Shown in pieces: positions 21,084 to 29,740 of a DNA stretch of 48,909 nucleotides. The notes beneath the pieces are model-generated. The model searched no databases, was not told the DNA's origin, and saw only the letters and a list, made by a program, of their open reading frames with translations. The position numbers and the translations under genes are program-made. How positions within the stretch are numbered: the first letter of the stretch is position 1; each line of letters opens with the position of its first letter. Source of the stretch: Enterococcus pseudoavium NBRC 100491 (GTDB lineage Bacteria; Bacillota; Bacilli; Lactobacillales; Enterococcaceae); the NCBI RefSeq assembly GCF_001544295.1, contig NZ_BCQF01000021.1, positions 1 through 48,909 on the forward strand, written 5' to 3'.

Positions 21084-22292
21084 ATGAAAGAAAAAGTGAT
21101 TTTAGCATACTCAGGTGGTTTAGATACTTCTGTCTCAATTAAATGGCTCGTTGATGAAGGCTATGACGTGATTGCCTGCTGTTTAGATATTGGCGAAGGC
21201 CGCGATACCGAATTTATTAAGAACAAAGCATTACAAGTTGGCGCGACTGAATCTTATGCCATTGATGCTCGCGAAGAATTTTCACAGGATTTTGTTTTAG
21301 TGGCTCTCCAAGGAAATACTTACTATGAAAATTCTTACCCATTAGTTTCTGCATTATCTCGTCCGTTGATCTCAAAAAAACTAGTCGAGCTAGCTCATCA
21401 AACTGGGGCCACTACAATTGCCCACGGCTGTACCGGTAAAGGCAACGACCAAGTTCGTTTTGAAGTTTCAATTGCCGCCCTTGATCCAAACTTGAAGATC
21501 ATCGCACCGGTCCGTGAATGGAAATGGTCACGGGAAGAAGAAATCAACTATGCGGCGGAAAAAGGAGTACCAATCCCAGCAGATTTGGACAATCCTTATT
21601 CCATCGACCAAAACTTATGGGGCCGGGCTTGTGAATGTGGCGTCTTAGAAGATCCTTGGGCGACCCCACCAGCAGGAGCTTACGCTATCACTGCTGAATT
21701 AGAGGATACACCTGATAAACCTACGACTGTTGAGATCACCTTTGAAAAAGGCGTGCCAACGGCGTTAGATGGTGAAGAATTATCATTAGCAAACTTAATC
21801 ATGAAGTTAAATACGATCGCTGGTGTGCACGGTATCGGCCGGATCGATCATATCGAAAATCGTCTGGTAGGAATCAAATCACGGGAAGTCTATGAATGTC
21901 CCGGAGCGGAAGTCTTGATGAAGGCCCATAAAGAATTAGAAGACTTGACCTTTGTCCGTGAGATGGCCCATTTCAAACCAGTCATTGAACAACAATTATG
22001 CCAAATGATCTATGATGGTCTATGGTTCAATCCAACGATGGATGCCTTGATCGCGTTCTTGAAACAATCGCAAGAAGTGGTTAACGGCGTACTACGGGTG
22101 AAATTATTCAAAGGCAACGTCATCGTTGAAGGACGTAAATCTGATAATAGTCTATACAACGAAAACTTGGCGACCTATACTTCTGCCGATACCTTCGATC
22201 AAGATGCGGCAGTTGGCTTCATCAAATTATGGGGCTTACCAACCAAGGTAAACGCTGAGGTCCAAGCAGAAAAGAAACAACCGACTGTTTAA
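21084..22292 (+). CDS. argG: Argininosuccinate synthase
   Basis: The 402-residue protein is full length. The P-loop-like [10 protein letters not shown] at residues 8-17 binds [18 protein letters not shown] is the second signature, and [13 protein letters not shown] is conserved in this clade. It condenses citrulline and aspartate with ATP to argininosuccinate. argH follows after a folded 310-bp spacer. An ARG box overlaps the promoter region upstream. Confidence 0.97.
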   Translation: MKEKVILAYSGGLDTSVSIKWLVDEGYDVIACCLDIGEGRDTEFIKNKALQVGATESYAIDAREEFSQDFVLVALQGNTYYENSYPLVSALSRPLISKKLVELAHQTGATTIAHGCTGKGNDQVRFEVSIAALDPNLKIIAPVREWKWSREEEINYAAEKGVPIPADLDNPYSIDQNLWGRACECGVLEDPWATPPAGAYAITAELEDTPDKPTTVEITFEKGVPTALDGEELSLANLIMKLNTIAGVHGIGRIDHIENRLVGIKSREVYECPGAEVLMKAHKELEDLTFVREMAHFKPVIEQQLCQMIYDGLWFNPTMDALIAFLKQSQEVVNGVLRVKLFKGNVIVEGRKSDNSLYNENLATYTSADTFDQDAAVGFIKLWGLPTKVNAEVQAEKKQPTV

Positions 22293-22301
22293 AATGAATT
22301 T

Positions 22302-22505
22302 GCAAGCGAAACCAGATGTGAGGCGGCTTTTACTTGCCGGTAAATAAGGCCGTCCGGTTTCACATCTTGCCATTGCTCTTAGGAGAGTTTCTTTTCCAGT
22401 CAGGAAATAAGGAAACCAGCAATGATTTCATCCTGAGGTATCTGAAAAGATGCCTCCTCCCTAAATTCAAACGCTTAATGAACAACTTTGTTCATTAAGC
22501 TAGCT
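22302..22505 (+). ncRNA. Strongly folded RNA region between argG and argH
   Basis: Four hairpins stand in a row: AGATGTGA (22314-22321)/TCACATCT (22360-22367); GTTTC-TTTTCC near 22388 with GGAAA-GGAAAC ending near 22415; AGGTATCT/AGATGCCT near 22436-22455; and GCTTAATGAAC/GTTCATTAAGC around 22473-22500. A terminator follows. GGTTTC can instead pair with GAAACC, so alternative folds exist. No T-box motif is seen. It could be an attenuator, a small RNA or a processed operon spacer. Confidence 0.45.
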
Positions 22506-22523
22506 ACTTAAAGCAGCTGCTAA

Positions 22524-22552
22524 AAAAGACCGATTAGTCGGTCTTTTTTAGC
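22524..22552 (+). terminator. Intrinsic terminator upstream of argH
   Basis: AAAAAAGACCGA and TCGGTCTTTTTT form a perfect stem around TTAG, ending in a T-run about 50 bp before the argH start. It either ends argG transcription or is the off-switch of the folded region before it. Confidence 0.85.
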
Positions 22553-22601
22553 AATAATCTTTCTATATACGACTTACAAAAGAAAAGCGAGGACAACTAT
22601 T

Positions 22602-23972
22602 ATGGCAAAACTTTGGGGTGGCCGTTTTGACGGTAAGAATGAAGCTTGGATCGATGCTTTTGGTGCTTCGATTCCCTTCGACCAGCAATTAGCCAAACAG
22701 GATATCGTCGGTAGTTTAGCGCATGTCAAGATGCTAGGGGAAACTGGCATTATTACAAAAGAAGAAGCGCAACAAATTACGGCGGGCCTGAATACCTTGG
22801 CAAAAAAAGCAGCCAATGATGAATTAAGCTTTACCATTGAAAATGAAGATATTCATTTAAATTTAGAAAAAATGCTCCATGATGAGATCGGTCCTGTTGC
22901 CGGTAAATTACATACCGCTCGTAGTCGGAATGACCAAGTCGCAACCGACATGCATTTATATTTGAAGGAACATTTAATTGAAATTATTGAAAAAGTCCAG
23001 CATTTCCGAGCTGTCTTGGTCGCCAAAGCTGAAGATCATGTGGAAACAATCATGCCTGGCTATACCCACCTGCAGCATGCGCAGCCGATTTCCTTCGGGC
23101 ATCACTTAATGGCCTATTATGGCATGCTGACCCGTGATCAAGCTCGTCTTGCGGAAAGTCTCAAGCGTGTCGACATTTCCCCGCTAGGCTGTGCAGCATT
23201 AGCAGGAACGACTTTCCCGATCGATCGTCAAATGACGGCGGATGAATTAGGTTTTGGCGATATTTATATGAATAGCTTGGATGGTGTAAGTGACCGTGAT
23301 TTCATTTTGGAATTTTTGAGCAACAGTTCGATCTTGATGGTCCATCTTTCCCGTCTCTGTGAAGAAATTATCCTATGGTGTAGCCACGAATTTAAATTTG
23401 TCGAATTGACCGATACTTTTTCGACGGGCAGTTCCATCATGCCCCAGAAAAAAAATCCCGATATGGCAGAATTGATTCGCGGCAAATCGGGCCGGGTGTT
23501 TGGCGATCTAGTGGGTTTATTAACCGTGATCAAAGGCTTACCATTAGCCTACAACAAAGATCTGCAAGAAGACAAAGAAGGGATGTTCGATACGGTCCAT
23601 ACCGTTGCTACCAGCTTGGACATTATGGCGGGCATGATCGACACCATGAAGGTCAACACGCAGATCATGCACGATGCGACCGAAAAGGATTTCTCTAATG
23701 CGACCGAACTAGCAGATTATTTAGCCACTAAAGGAATCCCTTTCCGTCAAGCCCATGAAATTGTCGGTAAACTGGTTTTAGCTTGCACGCAAAAAGGCAT
23801 TTACTTACAAGATGTACCGTTAGAAGAATATCAAGCGATTAATCCGGTGATTGAAGCCGACATCTATGATACATTATCTTCTAAAACAGCCGTAATCCGC
23901 CGCCATTCATTAGGCGGTACGGGCTTTGACCAAGTGAAAAAACAAATTGAGTTAGCCAAAAAGGAACTTTAA
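22602..23972 (+). CDS. argH: Argininosuccinate lyase
   Basis: The 456-residue protein is full length. It begins [18 protein letters not shown] as in the ArgH family and carries the fumarase/aspartase signature [12 protein letters not shown] near residue 280, with the catalytic His in [11 protein letters not shown]. It splits argininosuccinate into arginine and fumarate, the last step of arginine synthesis after ArgG. It is separated from argG by a terminator and so may need its own promoter or read-through. Confidence 0.97.
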   Translation: MAKLWGGRFDGKNEAWIDAFGASIPFDQQLAKQDIVGSLAHVKMLGETGIITKEEAQQITAGLNTLAKKAANDELSFTIENEDIHLNLEKMLHDEIGPVAGKLHTARSRNDQVATDMHLYLKEHLIEIIEKVQHFRAVLVAKAEDHVETIMPGYTHLQHAQPISFGHHLMAYYGMLTRDQARLAESLKRVDISPLGCAALAGTTFPIDRQMTADELGFGDIYMNSLDGVSDRDFILEFLSNSSILMVHLSRLCEEIILWCSHEFKFVELTDTFSTGSSIMPQKKNPDMAELIRGKSGRVFGDLVGLLTVIKGLPLAYNKDLQEDKEGMFDTVHTVATSLDIMAGMIDTMKVNTQIMHDATEKDFSNATELADYLATKGIPFRQAHEIVGKLVLACTQKGIYLQDVPLEEYQAINPVIEADIYDTLSSKTAVIRRHSLGGTGFDQVKKQIELAKKEL

Positions 23973-23975
23973 TTA

Positions 23976-24006
23976 TTAGCAGACTACTTAGCAAGTAGTC
24001 TGCTAA
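23976..24006 (+). terminator. argH terminator
   Basis: TTAGCAGACTACTT (23976-23989) and AAGTAGTCTGCTAA (23993-24006) form a perfect 14-bp stem with a 3-base loop, followed by TTTCGTTT just after the stop codon. Confidence 0.88.
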
Positions 24007-24230
24007 TTTCGTTTACACCCCTGTTCATTTTCCCGCTCAGTCTTAAACCCCTTACATTGATTCTTTATTTATGTTATTTTTTATATAGGAAGACTTTTTT
24101 TGACGATCTCAGCGACTTTCAAACTAAGCTCCATCTGTTTAAATATTCAAACGATTTTATTCACTAATGTTGTTAATTCGATCTGCAAAATCACCATTCC
24201 TTTTTGTAGAACAGAAAGAGAGGTGACACG

Positions 24231-25760
24231 ATGAATCAAAAATTAAAAGAAAATATTTCCGAATCACTATCCTCGGTCTTGCCGATTACTCTGATCGTTT
24301 TAATTATCAGTGTTGTTTTGGTTCCGATGGAAATTGGTACGATCGCGATGTTTCTTGTCGGTGCTGTGATGCTGATTATCGGCATGGGCTTTTTCCAATT
24401 AGGAGCCGAAATATCCATGACACCCTTAGGTGAAGGGATTGGTGCCCAGCTTTCCAAAAGTAAAAAAACTGGAATCCTGGCCTTGATTGTATTTGTGATT
24501 GGTGCGATTATCACCATCGCAGAACCTGATCTGCAAGTTTTAGCTGATCAAATGCCAGCAATCCCCAGCAATCTGCTTGTTTGGACCGTAGCTATCGGTG
24601 TCGGACTTTGCTTGACGTTAGCCGTTCTGCGCATTTTATTTAAAATCAGTTTATCTTTCATCTTAATGATTTTATATTTTGCAGTCATTTTACTTTCTTT
24701 TCGGACACCTAATGATTTCGTTCCCGTTGCTTTTGACTCCGGTGGTGCTACCACGGGACCCATCACAGTACCTTTTATTTTAGCTTTAGGAGTCGGGCTG
24801 GCTTCTGTCAGAAGTGACAAGGATGCAACTGACGACAGCTTTGGTTTAGTCGCGATCTCCAGTATCGGACCGATCCTCGCTGTGTTGCTCTTGGGGATTT
24901 TCTTCCGCCCAACCGATACTGCCTATACTCCGCCAGAATTCCTTGATGTAGTCACGACTCGTGATGTCGTTCATGAATTTATGTTGGCTCTGCCCCACTA
25001 TGCCTACGAGGTTTTAATTTCAGTCTTGCCGATTGCTGCCCTCTTTTTCGTTTTTCAATTAATCAGCCGACGCTATCATCGACGGCAATACGTTCGAATG
25101 ATTGTTGGGCTGTTCTACACTTATTTGGGACTTGTTCTCTTCCTAACCGGGGTCAGTATTGGGTTTGCACCTGTCGGCAGTTTATTAGGGGGGGAATTAG
25201 CCGCCAGTCCATTTAAATGGTTGTTGGTTCCTATCGGGATGTTAATTGGTTATTTCATTGTCAAAGCCGAGCCGGCCATCCAAGTATTGAATCACCAAGT
25301 TGAAACAGTCACAGGAGACGCAATCTCAGCTTCTGCTATGAATCTCTGTCTCTCGATCGGCGTAGCTGTCAGTGTAGGACTAGCCATGACACGCGCTATT
25401 ACTGGCATCAGCATTTACTGGATCATTATTCCTGGCTATCTGATTGCCCTTTTGTTGACTAAATTTGTTCCTAAGATATTCATCGGTATTGCTTTTGACT
25501 CCGGTGGGGTTGCCAGTGGGCCAATGACTAGTACCTTCTTACTCCCTCTTTGTATCGGAGTCAGCGAAGCACTGGATGGTAATATCATGGCTGATGCCTT
25601 TGGTGTTGTGGCCTTAGTGGCTTTAACCCCTTTGATTGCTGTACAAATCATGGGCCTCATTTATCGGTGGAAAGCTGCTAAAGCTGCTCGAAATATTGAC
25701 GTAAGCATTGAAGAATTAAACGAAATCGAAGAATGGGAGGACTCTGAGGATGACACATAA
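24231..25760 (+). CDS. DUF1538 integral membrane protein
   Basis: The 509-residue protein has about 12-14 hydrophobic segments. It is made of two similar halves: VAFDSGGATTGPITVPFILALGVG near residue 167 and IAFDSGGVASGPMTSTFLLPLCIG near 420 are internal repeats, each followed by DAFG/DSFGLVAI-type text. This is the DUF1538 family, an inverted- or direct-repeat transporter-like fold of unknown substrate. Its end overlaps the PII-like gene by 11 bp, so the two are probably translated together and the PII-like protein may gate it, as GlnK does AmtB. Function remains unproven. Confidence 0.85.
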   Translation: MNQKLKENISESLSSVLPITLIVLIISVVLVPMEIGTIAMFLVGAVMLIIGMGFFQLGAEISMTPLGEGIGAQLSKSKKTGILALIVFVIGAIITIAEPDLQVLADQMPAIPSNLLVWTVAIGVGLCLTLAVLRILFKISLSFILMILYFAVILLSFRTPNDFVPVAFDSGGATTGPITVPFILALGVGLASVRSDKDATDDSFGLVAISSIGPILAVLLLGIFFRPTDTAYTPPEFLDVVTTRDVVHEFMLALPHYAYEVLISVLPIAALFFVFQLISRRYHRRQYVRMIVGLFYTYLGLVLFLTGVSIGFAPVGSLLGGELAASPFKWLLVPIGMLIGYFIVKAEPAIQVLNHQVETVTGDAISASAMNLCLSIGVAVSVGLAMTRAITGISIYWIIIPGYLIALLLTKFVPKIFIGIAFDSGGVASGPMTSTFLLPLCIGVSEALDGNIMADAFGVVALVALTPLIAVQIMGLIYRWKAAKAARNIDVSIEELNEIEEWEDSEDDT

Positions 25761-26457
25761 ACCAGCTATCCGGATGTTAGTCTTGATTATCAGCCATAAA
25801 GATGTCAAAAAAGCCCATACTATTTTGGAAACCCATAACTCTCCTGTTCAAGATCTGTGTATTGGCGAAGGGGCTGCAACGAATGAGGTCATGGATTATT
25901 TAGGCTTAGGCACGACAGAAAAAGCATTACTTTTTTGTCCTGTTCTAAAAAGTCAAGTCCCCACGTTGTTCGAAGCACTAGGTAAAGGCTTAGGACTACA
26001 TAAGCCCAATAAAGGTTGTGTCTTTACTTTCCCAATCTCTGGGGCAAGTTCCTATATCATGAAAATTTTAGCTTCGGAAATGCCTGAACAAAATCAAGCA
26101 TTTAGCGAAAGAGAGGAGAAAAAGATGAGCCACGAAGCAAAACACAGCCTGCTAATGGTGACAATCAATCAAGGGTTCAGCGAAGAGGTCATGATTGCAG
26201 CAACTGCAGCCGGAGCTTCGGGTGGAACGGTCGTCCATGCACGACGCCTTGAATCGCAGGAAACGATGAGAAAATGGGGCATCAGTGTTCAACCAGAAAA
26301 AGAAATGGTCTATCTCTTGGTCGAACAAGACAAGAAGAAGGCCGTCATGCAAGCCATCGGTGAACAATGTGGACTCCTCAGTGACGCTCAAGGAATCATT
26401 ATCTGTATTCCCGTTGACGGCGTGGTCGGTCTACCAACCAATCTGCCCCATCAATAA
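25750..26457 (+). CDS. Tandem PII-like protein, partner of the DUF1538 membrane protein
   Basis: The protein has 235 residues with two PII-like ferredoxin folds. The first has residues VLIISHKDVKKAHTILE, ATNEVMDYLGLGTTEKALLFCPV and LFEALGKGLGL. The second begins SLLMVTINQGFSEEVMIAATAAGASGGTVVHARR with EKEMVYLLVEQDKKKAVMQAI. GA(A/S)GGTV before the T-loop region is typical of PII and PII-like nucleotide sensors. The start overlaps the DUF1538 gene end with AGGA in range. A nitrogen or nucleotide signal to the membrane partner is inferred from gene pairing. Confidence 0.8.
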   Translation: MTHKPAIRMLVLIISHKDVKKAHTILETHNSPVQDLCIGEGAATNEVMDYLGLGTTEKALLFCPVLKSQVPTLFEALGKGLGLHKPNKGCVFTFPISGASSYIMKILASEMPEQNQAFSEREEKKMSHEAKHSLLMVTINQGFSEEVMIAATAAGASGGTVVHARRLESQETMRKWGISVQPEKEMVYLLVEQDKKKAVMQAIGEQCGLLSDAQGIIICIPVDGVVGLPTNLPHQ

Positions 26458-26463
26458 GCTAAA

Positions 26464-26499
26464 AAAAGAACCGACTATCCGTTGATAGTCGGTTCTTTT
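26464..26499. terminator. Bidirectional terminator between the PII-like gene and dps
   Basis: AAAAGAACCGACTATC (26464-26479) and GATAGTCGGTTCTTTT (26484-26499) form a perfect 16-bp stem with A- and T-runs at either side, serving both convergent genes. Confidence 0.9.
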
Positions 26500-26510
26500 A
26501 ATTAAATCAA

Positions 26511-26978
26511 TTATGCATCAATTTCAGGTGCTTTGCCTAAATGTGCTTGGATCATCCAAATCCGTTTTTCAGTGGCTGTTTTAAATTCGATGAAGATATC
26601 TTGAGTTGGATCATCGCCTTCTTCACCAGAAACTTCGATTCCTTTTTGATAAAGGTCAGCTAAATAGCGGTAACCTTCAACTAAGGTAGCCAAACGTTCT
26701 TCCATCGTACGATCCCAACGACCTTTTTCATCTGGGATTTTTGTTTGATCTGCCATTTCACGTAAGGTTGAATAAGGAGCGCCGTCTAATGTGATTAAAC
26801 GTTCTGAAATTTCATCCAATTGATCATTTACGTCATCCATGAAATCGTCCATCATTGGGTGTAATGTCAAGAAGCCTGGGCCGCGCATGTACCAGTGTGT
26901 TTGGTGAATGACCATAGACATTTGACTTAAGTCTGCTACTAATTGGTTCAATACTTCTTTGGTTTTTTCAAATTTCAT
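26511..26978 (-). CDS. dps: Dps-family iron-storage/DNA-protection protein
   Basis: The protein has 155 residues. ATG 26978 follows AGGAGG with 9-bp spacing; upstream codons are not part of it. The four-helix ferritin-like fold has the ferroxidase residues at the dimer interface: His in VIHQTHWYMRGPGF, then HPMMDDFMDDVNDQLDEISERL. Dodecamers oxidise Fe2+ with peroxide and store Fe3+, which limits Fenton damage. The short N-terminus has few lysines, so DNA binding is uncertain. No clear PerR box could be placed upstream. Confidence 0.95.
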   Translation of the reverse strand: MKFEKTKEVLNQLVADLSQMSMVIHQTHWYMRGPGFLTLHPMMDDFMDDVNDQLDEISERLITLDGAPYSTLREMADQTKIPDEKGRWDRTMEERLATLVEGYRYLADLYQKGIEVSGEEGDDPTQDIFIEFKTATEKRIWMIQAHLGKAPEIDA

Positions 26979-27090
26979 TCCTTCATACCTCCTAAATTTG
27001 TACTCCATTAAAAGCATAATACACTTTCAGCAAAAGTACAAAGGAAACGCTGAGAATATACGCCTTTTTCGTATCTTATTGTAAAAGGAG

Positions 27091-27780
27091 GTGAAAAGCA
27101 TCCATTTATTTATCTTAGGCTCCATCGTCGGATCTTTTTTAGCAGTCGTCAGTATCCGGCTGCCGCGAGGTGAATCACTACTCATACCACCTTCTCATTG
27201 TGATCACTGCCAACAGACCCTTCGACCCATTGATTTGATTCCACTAATTTCAGCCTTGCATCAGCGCTTTGTTTGTCGTTATTGTCACCAAAAATTTTCT
27301 ACTCGTAGTTTTTGGCTTGAATTTTTTTGCGGTCTGCTCTTTTATCACTTCTTGCATGACTTCCACTGGCTCAATCTTTGGTATTTATTTTGGTTGTTAA
27401 GTTCACTCGTTTTGGCACTGATCGACTGGGATCAACTAATCGTCGAAATGCGGATCTTTCTTTTAACTGGGATTCCCTTACTCATCAGCGCTATGTTGCT
27501 GTTACCCCTTCATTGGCTGCAGCCCATAATAGTTGGATTATTCTTTTATCTTAGTCAAAAAATTCTCCCAAACAGCTTCGGCCTGGGAGATCTTTGGATC
27601 ATTGGATTATGGAGTTGTTTTTTATCGAGCTACGAACTGTTGCAAGTCCTGTTCAGCGCTTCTTTCAGCGGTTTATTATTTTTCAGCTACCGAACTTTAC
27701 AAAAAAAGCCCTTGATACAGCTCCCATTTTTACCCTTCCTATTTATTGGACTACTATTGTTGCTGTTAAAAAAGTGTTAA
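27091..27780 (+). CDS. A24 prepilin peptidase (ComC/PilD-like)
   Basis: The protein has about 229 residues. [25 protein letters not shown] is the typical N-terminus. The two CxxC pairs (CDHC, CRYC) form the zinc site, and the catalytic aspartates are ALIDWDQ (near 110) and the GxGD in SFGLGDLW (near 168), within six to eight membrane segments. It cleaves and methylates type IV pilin-like ComG proteins. The start is odd: GTG 27091 directly abuts GGAG of AAAGGAGG, and no ATG, GTG or TTG follows in range. A rare start such as ATC at 27100, with 7-bp spacing, is possible. It is convergent with msrA and overlaps it by 4 bp. Confidence 0.85.
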   Translation: MKSIHLFILGSIVGSFLAVVSIRLPRGESLLIPPSHCDHCQQTLRPIDLIPLISALHQRFVCRYCHQKFSTRSFWLEFFCGLLFYHFLHDFHWLNLWYLFWLLSSLVLALIDWDQLIVEMRIFLLTGIPLLISAMLLLPLHWLQPIIVGLFFYLSQKILPNSFGLGDLWIIGLWSCFLSSYELLQVLFSASFSGLLFFSYRTLQKKPLIQLPFLPFLFIGLLLLLLKKC

Positions 27781-28301
27781 CTTTGCCAATTTTTTTGAAT
27801 AAACCCTTTCCGCCCAGATCCTTTGCTATAGGCAGCATAATGTTCTGGCTGCTTGCGATAAAAATCTTGGTGGTAGGCTTCCGCTGAATAAAAGGTTTGA
27901 GCCGGCTCAATCGCTGTTACGATCGGATCTTTAAAACGACCACTAGCTTGTAGCTGCTGTTTGGAAGTTTCAGCGAGGTTTTTTTGTTCTGGGGAAGAAT
28001 AAAAAATAACGGGACGATACGAATCGCCACGATCAGCAAATTGCCCCAGTGCATCGGTTGGGTCCGTCTGTTGCCAATAAATCTCCACTAATTGCTGATA
28101 AGAAATCACGGTTGGATCAAAAGTAATCTCCACGGCTTCCGTATGTCCAGTCCTACCGCTGCAAACTTCTTCATAGGTTGGATTGGGTAGTTGACCGCCA
28201 GTATAGCCCGCAACAACCGCTTTAATCCCAGGCATTTGATCAAACGGCTCAACCATACACCAAAAACAGCCACCAGCAAAAATTGCTTTTTCTGCTATCA
28301 T
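27777..28301 (-). CDS. msrA: Peptide methionine-S-sulfoxide reductase MsrA
   Basis: The 174-residue protein starts at 28301 ([11 protein letters not shown]) after [18 protein letters not shown] near residue 10 holds the catalytic cysteine, and [21 protein letters not shown] and RSVIFY-type segment (YRPVIFYSS) are the family's substrate-binding blocks. It reduces the S-epimer of methionine sulfoxide in proteins. It has no fused MsrB domain and only the nucleophile cysteine motif is obvious, with no C-terminal resolving pair, so recycling may be direct by thioredoxin. Confidence 0.95.
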   Translation of the reverse strand: MIAEKAIFAGGCFWCMVEPFDQMPGIKAVVAGYTGGQLPNPTYEEVCSGRTGHTEAVEITFDPTVISYQQLVEIYWQQTDPTDALGQFADRGDSYRPVIFYSSPEQKNLAETSKQQLQASGRFKDPIVTAIEPAQTFYSAEAYHQDFYRKQPEHYAAYSKGSGRKGFIQKNWQS

Positions 28302-28378
28302 AAAACACGCCCCCTTCGTTGATTTCATCATAATCCTTTCTGCTAAAAATGAAACGATTTTGCTCAGACATTACAAAA

Positions 28379-28423
28379 AAATATTCTCAAAGTCAGCACT
28401 TGTGCTCAACTTTGAGAATATTT
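28379..28423. terminator. Terminator between LCP gene and msrA
   Basis: ATATTCTCAAAGT (28381-28393) pairs with ACTTTGAGAATAT (28409-28421), and AGCAC/GTGCT forms the tip. A- and T-runs on both sides allow use on either strand. It ends the LCP transcript just after its stop codon. Confidence 0.88.
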
Positions 28424-28429
28424 GCTTGT

Positions 28430-29530
28430 TTAATAGTTCTCCGCATCGATCGGATAAAGAATCTTGCCATAGCCGACATAATCATAATGGGTTCCGGCAC
28501 TGATCTCATCAACTTCACTATCCGCAAAGAATAATTGATTGTCGTCTTCTTCATCCCAATTAGGCAATTTCTTTTTCGTAGGCAAAGCTAGTTGTCTCTT
28601 CAAAATATTTTGCTCTTCCAGTAAATTATTTAGACCTAAAATTTGGAAGTAAATATCATTGATCATCTCGCCTTGGCCCTCGACTTGGGTTTGCTCGATT
28701 TTCTCAGCAGCTGGAGTATAATCTTTGGCTACCGTCAGCATCTCGCTCCAACTTAGATCTGTCCGTACATAATCTTCGACTGCTCGTAAATATTTTTTGT
28801 ATTTAGTGACCGAATTGACTGACAAGAGCTTACGCACAATTTTAGACAAAATTTCTCGTTGCCTCGCTTGACGACCGACATCACCTTGAGGATCTTCGTG
28901 GCGCATCCGAACATATTCCAGGGCATGCCGACCATCTAAGACCTGTTTGCCTTTTTTCAAATGCACGCCGTCCAAAGTGAACTCGATTTTATTATCAACT
29001 TCGATGCCTCCAACAGCATCTACTAAGGTTTTTAGGCCTTTCATATTTATCTCAATATAGTGATCGACGGGGACATCCATCATTTCTTGGACCGTTTCAA
29101 TCGCCATTTTCGTTCCGCCTAACGAATATGCCGCGTTCAATTTATCATAGTACGTGTCACCTTTTGCGACATAGTTATCCTCGTCACCTTTATAACCAAC
29201 AATTTGAGTATAAATATCACGATCCAGACTTGTCATCACTGTTTTCTTCTTTTTTGGGTTAATCGTCACCAGCATCATCGAATCCGAACGACCTTGATAC
29301 GTCCGACCCTTATCTCCTGTATCGGTTCCCATTAAAAGGATCGAAAACGGCTCACCGTTTTCTAAATTCACGGCCTCCGAACGTTTGGTCTGATAGGCAA
29401 CTTTTTTCGTCATTTTACTGATTGCTTGATCTACATCGTTATTCACTTTTAATAAATAAACGGTCACAGCTCCTACTAGGATCACGAGGATTCCTACGAC
29501 AATCAAGATGATCCGCTTTGCTTTGCTCAT
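28430..29530 (-). CDS. LytR-CpsA-Psr (LCP) family cell-wall ligase
   Basis: The protein has 366 residues. ATG 29530 follows GAGGTG at 5 bp. A short basic N-terminus, one membrane segment (about 6-25) and an extracellular LCP domain are clear. GRSDSMMLVTINPKKKKTVMTSLDRDIYTQI carries the phosphate-binding Arg and Asp residues, with later YVRMRHEDPQGDVGRQARQREIL. Such enzymes transfer teichoic acid or polysaccharide from lipid carriers to peptidoglycan, and Psr of enterococci belongs here. The gene stands alone with terminators on both sides. Confidence 0.92.
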   Translation of the reverse strand: MSKAKRIILIVVGILVILVGAVTVYLLKVNNDVDQAISKMTKKVAYQTKRSEAVNLENGEPFSILLMGTDTGDKGRTYQGRSDSMMLVTINPKKKKTVMTSLDRDIYTQIVGYKGDEDNYVAKGDTYYDKLNAAYSLGGTKMAIETVQEMMDVPVDHYIEINMKGLKTLVDAVGGIEVDNKIEFTLDGVHLKKGKQVLDGRHALEYVRMRHEDPQGDVGRQARQREILSKIVRKLLSVNSVTKYKKYLRAVEDYVRTDLSWSEMLTVAKDYTPAAEKIEQTQVEGQGEMINDIYFQILGLNNLLEEQNILKRQLALPTKKKLPNWDEEDDNQLFFADSEVDEISAGTHYDYVGYGKILYPIDAENY

Positions 29531-29694
29531 GTAGCACCTCAACAATTTTACTTCTTAGCTTATTTTTCTCATTTTCTCATAAATCGTCTTCTGAAAATAG
29601 TCTTTCTTTTTAGCTCTAAAAGAAATTTAATTTCTGAACAAAGTGACCGCTGTCATTTTGCCAGGTACTTTCTTATAATAGCGCGAAAAGAAAA

Positions 29695-29726
29695 AGACCA
29701 CAAGATTCTTTTGAATCTTGTGGTCT
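29695..29726 (-). terminator. rpoBC operon terminator
   Basis: AGACCACAAGATTC (29695-29708) and GAATCTTGTGGTCT (29713-29726) form a perfect 14-bp stem with TTTT loop. On the minus strand TTTTTC follows. It is 15 bp past the rpoC stop codon. Confidence 0.92.
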
Positions 29727-29740
29727 AAGTCTAGTTCTAT

